This document shows, piece after piece, positions 1 through 6,204 of a DNA stretch of 13,221 nt (positions are counted from its first letter, which is position 1; each line of letters opens with the position of its first letter). This stretch comes from CAUZSH01 sp963582935 (GTDB lineage: Bacteria; Pseudomonadota; Gammaproteobacteria; Francisellales; Francisellaceae). The stretch spans positions 1 to 13,221 of the forward strand of contig CAUZSH010000058.1 of the NCBI GenBank assembly GCA_963582935.1, in the 5' to 3' direction. The position numbers and the translations under genes are program-made. The notes beneath the pieces were generated by a model that worked only from the letters and a program-made list of their open reading frames with translations, was not told the DNA's origin and did no database searches.

Positions 1-178
1 TAATAAACAGCCTGTGATAAAAAGTTTCATGTAATATCTACCAAGCATGTTGACTATAGGACAGTCATCTTAATTATAACTTTTATGCTATATGTTTACA
101 TATAACCTGAATTCAAATCACAAGTGCAACTTCCATAATGAGTATAAACTTTAACAGGTGAAATTTAAGAACAAAGTT

Positions 179-567
179 CTAAATATTTCTCCCACTTATA
201 AGCCTTTCCTGTAAATCATAAATAATACCCTTGTCAGGATGATAGAGCTGCCACAATTCCATAATCGCTCCACATAGGTGGTCACAGCATCAATAAGATC
301 ACCCGTGGCTTTAGCAATAATCTCAAAGTATTTCTTTAATTCATTATTATGCTGTAAGCCATAGTATCGCATCCTCTGAAAGCTTTTAGGCAGTATGTTT
401 AGCACCATTCTTTTGATGAAAATTTGTGTATCGATGACCTCATATTCATTTCGTTTCGTCATATGTGATCGGTAATAATATTTCACCTGATCATTACTGT
501 AATCCAGTATTCTTGAGATACCTATCGAAGGTGACGCAAGGTATTTGGTTAAATATCTGATTAATCC
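179..567 (-). pseudogene. IS91-family (Y2) transposase, 3' fragment with frameshift
   Basis: This is a remnant of a rolling-circle IS91-type transposase. Reading the minus strand from about 567, the protein contains the YLTKY segment (near 541-555). This fits the YxxxY catalytic tyrosine pair of Y2 transposases and is followed by the family-typical stretches FIKRMVLNILPKSFQRMRYYGLQ (near 342-411). The N-terminal HUH domain and zinc-finger region are absent, because homology stops where the inverted-repeat segment begins at 568. Near position 260-270 the frame changes. The expected C-terminus (MELWQLYHPDKGIIYD, ending at the TAG at 179-181) lies in another frame from the upstream part. The residues encoded beyond 567 come from the repeat segment and are not transposase. 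Truncation plus frameshift make it non-functional. The family call rests on remembered motif patterns, not a search. Confidence 0.75.
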
Positions 568-651
568 GGTTCTGTCGCAAAAACATAGAGGCAGCGCACA
601 AAAGACGAAACTTGCCTGTCGTGGGCGCAACTATGTTTTTGCGACAGGACC
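568..651. repeat. 84-bp segment with 17-nt perfect terminal inverted repeats (MITE-like or collapsed IS)
   Basis: CTGTCGCAAAAACATAG at 572-588 is repeated in perfect inverted orientation at 631-647, with a 42-nt spacer. Outside the perfect arms the match continues imperfectly (GGTT against GGTC), so the ends read GGTTCTGTCGCAAA and GGTCCTGTCGCAAA. These ends resemble IS6-type termini (GG..CTGTTGCAAA), but there is no room for a transposase. The right half can also fold on itself (CCTGTCG at 615-621 with CGACAGG at 642-648). It abuts the truncated IS91 gene exactly. The flanks 560-567 and 652-659 do not match, so there is no obvious target duplication. It could be a MITE, a deleted IS copy, or a recombination scar between two IS ends. 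Confidence 0.65.
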
Positions 652-790
652 CCTTTTCTTAGGTATAAGAACAAATTATTTTGATTTTTACACTGTCTTC
701 AGTTGTCTATTTAAGCACTTAATTTACTCTATCAAACATGACTACATTCACATAATAGAAGAGACTAAAAATAAATACGGATTTTTATAA
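652..790. other. AT-rich intergenic stretch, no gene seen
   Basis: Between the inverted-repeat segment and the porin promoter I see no continuation of the interrupted IS91 gene and no convincing coding region. A short plus-strand open frame (545-790) runs through here but begins inside transposon sequence, has no Shine-Dalgarno site and has no recognisable motif. Confidence 0.5.
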
Positions 791-839
791 TTGCGCTTGA
801 CACAAAAATTATAACCACTACATTTACAGTCAAGCGTAA
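791..839. repeat. 11-bp inverted repeat around the porin promoter
   Basis: TTGCGCTTGAC (791-801) faces GTCAAGCGTAA (829-839) across 27 nt. All positions pair if one G-T is allowed. The left arm contains most of the putative -35 box and the right arm lies at the expected transcription start, immediately before the Fur box. It could be an operator for a second regulator, or chance. Confidence 0.4.
797..824 (+). promoter_or_regulatory. Putative sigma70 promoter of the porin gene
   Basis: A perfect -35 hexamer TTGACA (797-802) is followed after 16 nt by TACATT (819-824), a 4 of 6 match to the -10 consensus. This would start transcription near 830, just upstream of the Fur box and about 50 nt before the porin ATG. 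The -35 box is strong and the -10 assignment is less certain. Confidence 0.5.
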
Positions 840-841
840 AC

Positions 842-860
842 AATAATGATAATCATTATC
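842..860 (+). promoter_or_regulatory. Fur box (iron-responsive operator)
   Basis: AATAATGATAATCATTATC matches the 19-bp Fur consensus GATAATGATAATCATTATC at 18 of 19 positions. It lies 21 nt upstream of the porin start codon and just downstream of the putative promoter. Fur-Fe2+ bound there would block initiation or early elongation, giving repression in iron-replete cells. This is the clearest regulatory signal in the window. Confidence 0.9.
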
Positions 861-881
861 AAACAATGAAAGGAAAATACA

Positions 882-2099
882 ATGACGACCAACACACCCT
901 TTTTAGGCAAAACAAGTCGATCAACCCTATTCATTTCTAGCTTGGTTTTTAGTGCTCAAGCGAGTGCTGTAACCAACGACAGTGCCATAAAAGCACTCCA
1001 AGAACAAGTCCAACAAATGCAGGCACAAGTAAATATCCTTGCAAAACAAACGACATCTCAAGAAAATAGTCGGGACTTTATTGAAAGAAATACTATTTTT
1101 AGATCTCTTTTTTCAGGTGGTTCCGCAAGCCCACAAAAAGAACAAAAATTATTAAATGCTTTAAAAAATGACAGTGTGCAATCCGGACATATTTATCTAG
1201 GCGCCAAAGCTGAAACAAAAATTTTTTATGATACAAATGAGAAGTCGTCTGGTGGAAATTCCGCCAGTGATTTCATGTCTCAAGCGTGGTTTGGTGTTCT
1301 TACTCGTATGAATGATTGGTTTACCTTTTATGCAGGTTTTACCGCAAAAACGCCCTCGGATGATTTAAAGCTGAAAGAGTCTTATATGCTTTTTGCAAAC
1401 CCAAATAAAACGCCTTTTTATGGAATTGCAGGTTATAAAACCGTTAACTTTGGCTATCACCCACGTTATGATTTTAGCATCTCTCAACTAACAAGAGTGT
1501 TTGATTATGGGACTGCCACTCAAATTGAAGGGGGCTATTATGGAAATGGTTTTTTTGCTAACATCACTGCTTTCAATGGCGATAATGATGCCGCAACCAA
1601 CGCGAATAATATCACCAATTTCACAGGCATGGTGAACTACGCATTTAAAAAAGATAACATTTCCTTTAATACGGGTACCAGTATCATTCGAGCGATTGAC
1701 AGTACGGCTAAATTTGCCAATGGATACTCCATTCAACTTGCGGACACCTCAACCCCAACTCCTGCCGTCAGTACTTTCGCACAAGCAAAAATAAAATTAA
1801 ATAGTACCCAAACTTTAGAGGTTTTTGGTGAATATGTCCAAACCACCGAACGATACTTAAATCAATATACAAGAAGCTGGGGGGCACAAAGTGCCTTTAA
1901 GTTCATCGCTTTTAAACAAAAGTTAAAACTTGCCGTATCTTATAGCGGGCTTCATGTTGCTAATAATAGCGCCAATCAATATACAGCCTCTATTTCAAGG
2001 GGGTCAAAAATCATTGAAATTGGGTTGTCTTATGGCTATCTAAGCACACAGCAATTTGATGACAATATGCTCGTTACAAAAATAACGGGATATTTCTAA
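882..2099 (+). CDS. LbtU/FslE-like outer-membrane siderophore porin
   Basis: Predicted 405-residue outer-membrane beta-barrel, probably a TonB-independent ferric-siderophore uptake porin. It has a cleavable signal peptide (hydrophobic about 14-24, cleavage after AQASA at about 29). A short heptad-like coiled coil follows (about 34-58, LQEQVQQMQAQVNIL), as in LbtU of Legionella and the FslE/FupA group of Francisella. From about residue 100 on it is made of alternating amphipathic strands rich in Gly, Tyr and Phe, and ends in the terminal Phe (ITGYF) typical of barrel proteins. The start ATG has an AGGA seven nt upstream. A near-perfect Fur box precedes it, which supports an iron-uptake role independently of the fold. 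Its stop overlaps the convergent small secreted gene by 4 bp. A DcaP-like porin of other specificity is the main alternative, and the substrate cannot be read from sequence. Confidence 0.75.
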   Translation: MTTNTPFLGKTSRSTLFISSLVFSAQASAVTNDSAIKALQEQVQQMQAQVNILAKQTTSQENSRDFIERNTIFRSLFSGGSASPQKEQKLLNALKNDSVQSGHIYLGAKAETKIFYDTNEKSSGGNSASDFMSQAWFGVLTRMNDWFTFYAGFTAKTPSDDLKLKESYMLFANPNKTPFYGIAGYKTVNFGYHPRYDFSISQLTRVFDYGTATQIEGGYYGNGFFANITAFNGDNDAATNANNITNFTGMVNYAFKKDNISFNTGTSIIRAIDSTAKFANGYSIQLADTSTPTPAVSTFAQAKIKLNSTQTLEVFGEYVQTTERYLNQYTRSWGAQSAFKFIAFKQKLKLAVSYSGLHVANNSANQYTASISRGSKIIEIGLSYGYLSTQQFDDNMLVTKITGYF

Positions 2100-2503
2100 A
2101 CTATATCATGCCTAGGAGATTTGCTCACATATAAAATAGGGCAATCCTTCGAATAACCTATTTTTGCTTTGCACTCTGATTTAAGATGTCCATACCATTC
2201 ACCAATGTAATGCCAATTACCGCCTGTTAGCATCACTTCATAGTTACTTGTGTTGATCAGTTTCTTAGTTATTTTTTTACCTTTATTGGTCTGATAATGA
2301 CAAAAAATATAATCTGAATGTGCCGAATTCCAAGTTGCGTTCATAAAATTGCAGCCATTCTCTTTAGGGCAAAATAATTCTTTTGTTACTGAAGTATTGT
2401 CATTACTAACTGAAATCTCATTGAATGCCATGGCATTAATTGCATATACAGATGATAAGATAAACCCTGTTAAAATAATTTTCTTAAGTACTTTACGATT
2501 CAT
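2096..2503 (-). CDS. Small secreted cysteine-containing protein, function unknown
   Basis: I do not recognise this 135-residue protein. It begins with a classic signal peptide: basic MNRKVLKK, then a hydrophobic stretch to about residue 22, and a likely cleavage after NAMA at residue 26. The mature part of about 109 residues has five cysteines (45, 51, 68, 111, 121), several aromatic residues and no further membrane segment, as expected for a small periplasmic or exported protein with disulfides. An AGAGGG sequence lies nine nt before the ATG, and a possible promoter precedes it. It is encoded against the porin with a 4-bp stop-to-stop overlap. It sits upstream of, and divergent from, the truncated dapA remnant, so it may have arrived in the rearrangement that removed the 5' part of dapA. 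Confidence 0.7.
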   Translation of the reverse strand: MNRKVLKKIILTGFILSSVYAINAMAFNEISVSNDNTSVTKELFCPKENGCNFMNATWNSAHSDYIFCHYQTNKGKKITKKLINTSNYEVMLTGGNWHYIGEWYGHLKSECKAKIGYSKDCPILYVSKSPRHDIV

Positions 2504-2538
2504 TTTGATAAACCCTCTACAATTAGATGATCAACAAT

Positions 2539-2568
2539 AATATACAACATCGAATCAAACACATACAA
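2539..2568 (-). promoter_or_regulatory. Possible promoter for the small secreted protein
   Basis: On the minus strand TTGTAT (2563-2568) is followed after 18 nt by TATATT (2539-2544, 5 of 6 to the -10 consensus). This is about 35 nt upstream of the start codon. The -35 match is weak and the region is AT-rich, so this is only a candidate. Confidence 0.3.
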
Positions 2569-2593
2569 CCAATCCCGCACGCTTACATGCATA

Positions 2594-3090
2594 AGTGAAT
2601 GGTTTAAAACATTGATGAACGCCGTCGTCAATACCCCTTGTATGCTTCATAATGTACCTTCCAGATCAGGAGTCGACATCACGCCTGCGGTATTGTCTTA
2701 TCTTGCTGAACATAAAAACCTTTGGGCATTGAAAGAAGCCAGTGGCTCGATTGATAACTTTCTTCAATACCGACAGTCAAACCATGATACTCAAATGTTT
2801 AGCGGCGAAGATGGACTAATGTCTCATTTAACGGCACTCGGTGCTACTGGCGTCGTCTCTGTTGTCGCCAATGTTTGCAAAATACGGTAGCCTCTCACAG
2901 CGTACAGCTTTGGCAAAAAGAAAGCAAATATTTATTTGTGGCCTCTAACCCAATTCCAGCTAAAGCCATACTTGCTGAGCTGGGACATATCTCCACACCA
3001 CAATTAAGAGCACCGCTGAATATTTACGATATGCAACAAATTGATAAGCTTCTTCAGGTAAATGTTCAAATTGAAAGCTGGTATCAATAA
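2594..3090 (+). pseudogene. dapA-like (dihydrodipicolinate synthase family) pseudogene
   Basis: Remnant of a DapA/NAL-family class I aldolase. Recognisable homology starts at EWFKTLMNAV (about 2597) with no start codon, so roughly the first 110 residues are gone. NVPSRSG (2651-2671), the KEASG motif with the Schiff-base lysine (Lys codon 2732-2734) and SGEDGLMSHLTALGATGVVSVVANV follow. The residue before NVPSRSG is His (codon 2648-2650), where the family has its catalytic Tyr (Tyr133 in E. coli). After VANV (2873) the frame is lost. The C-terminal part, containing LFVASNPIPAKA and ending at a TAA (3088-3090), continues in another frame. By comparison with E. coli, about 14 codons are missing at the junction. 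The frame starting at 2875 can be opened from a TTG but would encode only the tail. No enzyme can be made. The putative decarboxylase remnant follows directly. Confidence 0.85.
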
Positions 3091-3112
3091 CAAACAGGTT
3101 CAATCTACGTGG

Positions 3113-4020
3113 CCTCATAAGACAACTCATCACCAGTGTCAAAACCTATGTACTTGAAAGCATACAACAAGTACATGATCTTAATAATCTGGCACCCTCT
3201 TATGACCTTCACACCCAATGTCCTCTTACGTGTACAGTTAAACTGGGATAATGTAGCGGATAACAATGTCCTAGGTGGTGCGACCTTAACACCCTTTGGG
3301 CTCTCTCAAAATGAGTGGGCTCAATTAAAATTGGTCGATTTTCCTAACGTAAACTTTAAAGGTTTACATATCTTTCAATGGGGAAATATCCTTGACCCTC
3401 TTCAGCTTGCCAAGATTTGGCAGGCCATCATTCCACAGCTTCAGCAACTTGCCAAAACACTTGATTTAACATTAGAAATTATTGATCTTGGTGGTGGACT
3501 TGGCATTCCTTATGCTCAAGATGATCAGGCACTTCAATGGAACCAAGTGCAAACCGTTTTACAAACACTACAAACCATTTGCCCTAAAACCGAAATATGG
3601 ATGGAACTAGGCCGTTACGCCATAGGCACTTTTGGATGCTATCTCGCGCAAGTCGTTGACCGAAAAAGTATTAACGGTCACGAAATTCTTGTCCTTTCAG
3701 GTGGTGTCAATCACCTACTACGCCCAGGTATTATCAATCAACCTTTGCCTGCAACCCGACTACGAAAATCTAATGCAATCCTAACTACCATGGAGGTGCA
3801 TGGCCCCTTATGTACGAGCCTAGACAAGTTAGGCTCTTTTGAACTCCCTAATGATACTGAAATTGGGGATTGGTTACTGTTTTCGCAATGTGGTGCTTAT
3901 GGTTTCACAGAAAGTATGCCGTGGTTTTTATGTCACACCCTACCCGCCGAAGTTATTTTTAAGCATAATAAGGTGGAAATCATACGCTATCCAGAACAGC
4001 CTGAATCCTGGATGAAGTAA
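3113..4020 (+). pseudogene. Type III PLP-dependent decarboxylase pseudogene (LysA/FslC/PvsE-like)
   Basis: The long frame from 3136 looks intact but is a decayed fold-type III (alanine-racemase barrel) decarboxylase. The family's N-terminal part with the PLP-binding lysine is missing. Upstream pieces lie in other frames: a possible GPxKT-like remnant WPHKTT at 3110-3127, then ITSVKTYVLESIQQVHDLNNLAPSYDLHT at 3129-3215. The last reading joins NVLLRVQLNWD if one C is removed from the CCC at 3214-3216, so a single-base insertion explains that shift. The retained C-terminal part has LHIFQWGN, DLGGGLGIPY (phosphate loop), MELGR, GGVNHLLRP, GPLCTSLD (catalytic Cys region) and QCGAYGF. Such enzymes decarboxylate diaminopimelate, ornithine or siderophore precursors (FslC for rhizoferrin, PvsE for vibrioferrin). 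Which of these applied here is inference. Without the lysine domain it should be inactive. Confidence 0.8.
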
Positions 4021-4040
4021 AACCAAGAAAAGGAAATAAA

Positions 4041-5135
4041 ATGAAGCAAACCACACTGACCATTGGGCAAGATGTTCGGGGTAAAGATATTGACGTGCAA
4101 ATCTATAAATTTATTGGCTCAGACATAACGGCGCCCAAAACCTATATGCAAGCCAGTATGCATGGCGCTGAGATTCAAGGAAATTTGGTTATTTATAATT
4201 TAATTAGGTTTTTCAAAAAGCATCCACCTCTAGGCGACATTATACTAATCCCACACTGCAACCCTATTGGTGCTAATCATAAAGTTGGAGAATACACACA
4301 AGGACGCTTTGATCCCATTTGTGGTGAAAATTGGAACCGTCAATATTTTAATCCAAAATATAAAGATCTTGAGACCTTTGCAGAAAAAAATCGCTCACTC
4401 GCACCCTCTGAACTCACTAAAAAATTCCGTGAATACCTCATTAAACTTATCAGCACCGAGCTTGAAAAACCCTATCAACTAAGTCGTGGAGAAAGAATGG
4501 CATACCATCTACAAAGGGTTGCCTATGGCGCGGATCAAGTACTGGATATTCACACGGACTCTTATGCCATGCGTTATGTTTACACGCCGACTTATGCTTT
4601 AACTTCTGCAAAAGCGTTTGAATTACCTCACGTTCTACAGATTGATAATGAATTTGGTGGACCTTTAGATGAAGCGATTTTTCATCCTTGGTGGAATCTG
4701 TCTGATATTCTGAAAAAATTAGGTTATAAAGATACCATCAACCTTGTGGATGTCTTCACGCTTGAGCTGGGATCTCAGGAACTTATAAAAACGCAACAAG
4801 CCCATGAAGATACGCAGTGTATTTTAAAGTATCTAAAAGCAAAAAAATCTATTCAAACCAATACAATCATTGAGCGCAATATATGTGAAAGCAAAGTTCA
4901 CCATATTGATAACATGATCTGTTTCAATGCGCCTATTGGAGGGCTTTATGAGTTTTCACTCCAACCCGGCGAGTTTATTAAAGCAGGAGACGTTTTTGCA
5001 ACTTGCTTCCAAACACATTCCCAAAAAATTACACCTATGCAAGCCCCCTGTGATGGGTATCTTGTTTCACAGCAATGTTCCAGCGCCATTCCTCAGGGAG
5101 TAAGAGTGGCAAAGTTTTTTAAGACGAACTTCTAG
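4041..5135 (+). CDS. M14-family deacylase (succinylglutamate desuccinylase/aspartoacylase-like)
   Basis: Predicted 364-residue zinc hydrolase of the AstE/AspA branch of the M14 carboxypeptidases, which removes acyl groups from N-acyl amino acids or related amides. The zinc site is visible: His41 and Glu44 in SMHGAEIQGN, and His171 in LDIHTD. Glu242 in TLELG fits the general base. NPIGAN (74-79) and RFDPICGENWNR (89-100) are typical of this family's substrate pocket. A C-terminal barrel-sandwich-like domain (about 295-358, with GLYEFSLQPGEFIKAGD) is also usual. AGGA sits six nt before the ATG. Length and key residues suggest an active enzyme although the gene just upstream is broken. The true substrate is unknown. 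It may once have acted in the same pathway as the decayed synthase and decarboxylase, but that rests only on shared direction and 20-nt spacing. Confidence 0.8.
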   Translation: MKQTTLTIGQDVRGKDIDVQIYKFIGSDITAPKTYMQASMHGAEIQGNLVIYNLIRFFKKHPPLGDIILIPHCNPIGANHKVGEYTQGRFDPICGENWNRQYFNPKYKDLETFAEKNRSLAPSELTKKFREYLIKLISTELEKPYQLSRGERMAYHLQRVAYGADQVLDIHTDSYAMRYVYTPTYALTSAKAFELPHVLQIDNEFGGPLDEAIFHPWWNLSDILKKLGYKDTINLVDVFTLELGSQELIKTQQAHEDTQCILKYLKAKKSIQTNTIIERNICESKVHHIDNMICFNAPIGGLYEFSLQPGEFIKAGDVFATCFQTHSQKITPMQAPCDGYLVSQQCSSAIPQGVRVAKFFKTNF

Positions 5136-5211
5136 TTAAAAAACATACTTCTAATGGTAAACTACAACGGTTAACTCGCCTAACCTCTCAATCATGTTTT
5201 AAGGAATTATC

Positions 5212-6204
5212 ATGCTCGTAAAAGAAATCATGTTTGGCTACTACAACACACAATGCCTCTATGTCGTCGCTGAACTTAACATCGCTGATTATCTTCAGGA
5301 TGATCAAAAACATATTTCTGACATTGCACGCTATGCTGAAGTTGATGAAGATAAACTATATCGAATCATGCGCTTTTTATCCTCAAAAAACTTATTTAAC
5401 GAATATCAAAATAAGATATTCGGGCTTAATAAAGAATCTAAATGCCTAGTTTCAACTGATAAATCAAGCATGAAAGACTTTGTAACCTTCCATGCCATGT
5501 ATTTTTATCAGTCTGCTAAAAAAATATTAGAGGGTATAAAAACAGATCAAATCCCTTTCAATATTGAATTTGAGCAACCCTTTTGGACTTTTCTGGAAGA
5601 AGATCAACATGCTGGAACAATGTTCAATCGTTCAATGAAAAATGCATCCGATGCCCAAGCTAAAATCATTGCAAACATTTATGATTTTAGCTCCTATAAA
5701 AAAATTGTGGATCTCGGTGGTGGGCTTGGGAGTCTACTGGCTAATATTCTTCATAAATATAGAAACTGCTCCGGAATCAACTTTGATTTGGCAACAATGC
5801 ACGATGATGCTGAACTATATTTCAAGAAACAAAATCTATCCGACCGGTTAAAATACATAAGTGGAAGCTTTTTTGAAACAATTCCAGAAGGCGCTGACTT
5901 GTACATTATCAAGGCAATATTACATGGCAAAAAAGATGACATCTCAAAAACCATTTTACGTAAATGTAAAACAGCTATGCCAAATCATGCTAGGCTACTG
6001 ATTATCGATAGAATAATATCTAAAGATGAATATTATGTAGACGCATGCACAAATGACATAAACATGTTAAATGTTTCAGGTGGTAAAGATAGAACATTAA
6101 ATGAGTTCAAACACCTACTTAGTGACGTTGATTTGCATATAAACTCAACTTATCAAGTAAGCCAATCATTATTTATTATTGAGGCTATTAAAACTAACCT
6201 ATAA
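5212..6204 (+). CDS. SAM-dependent O-methyltransferase (Methyltransf_2 type)
   Basis: Predicted 330-residue small-molecule methyltransferase of the hydroxyindole/caffeate O-methyltransferase type. Residues 1-75 form the winged-helix dimerisation domain (ISDIARYAEVDEDKLYRIMRFL). The Rossmann domain carries SAM motif I VDLGGGLG at 166-173, an acidic residue after strand 2 (FDL, 191-193), DRLKYISGSFFETIPEGAD (211-229), and ILHGKKDD (236-243), where His238 occupies the usual catalytic-base position. The family's common ILHDWDD is changed here to HGKKDD. It ends with the expected FIIEAI strand. AAGGA (5201-5205) lies six nt before the ATG. It is 76 nt downstream of the deacylase on the same strand, so co-transcription is possible. 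Its 3' end overlaps nadM by 11 bp. Such enzymes usually tailor secondary metabolites. The substrate here is unknown. Confidence 0.8.
   Translation: MLVKEIMFGYYNTQCLYVVAELNIADYLQDDQKHISDIARYAEVDEDKLYRIMRFLSSKNLFNEYQNKIFGLNKESKCLVSTDKSSMKDFVTFHAMYFYQSAKKILEGIKTDQIPFNIEFEQPFWTFLEEDQHAGTMFNRSMKNASDAQAKIIANIYDFSSYKKIVDLGGGLGSLLANILHKYRNCSGINFDLATMHDDAELYFKKQNLSDRLKYISGSFFETIPEGADLYIIKAILHGKKDDISKTILRKCKTAMPNHARLLIIDRIISKDEYYVDACTNDINMLNVSGGKDRTLNEFKHLLSDVDLHINSTYQVSQSLFIIEAIKTNL

Noticed and set aside
163..180. AGAACAAAGTTCT hairpin just after the IS91 fragment, possible oriIS/terminator
   Set aside because: Five-base-pair stem with a three-base loop and no T-run; the IS91 end cannot be defined without an intact copy.
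568..651. Inverted repeat as an integron attC site
   Set aside because: No attC core (GTTRRRY / RYYYAAC) pair and no cassette arrangement around it.
545..790. 81-codon plus-strand open frame
   Set aside because: It starts inside transposon sequence, crosses the inverted-repeat segment, has no ribosome-binding site and shows no motif.
1488..1736. Minus-strand open frame inside the porin gene
   Set aside because: Shadow of the strongly supported porin frame; no start signal or recognisable content.
2349..2540. Plus-strand open frame opposite the small secreted gene
   Set aside because: The opposite strand has a signal peptide and Shine-Dalgarno; this frame has neither.
2960..3142. Minus-strand 60-codon frame across the dapA/decarboxylase junction
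   Set aside because: Covers sequence whose plus-strand homology to DapA is clear; no supporting signal.
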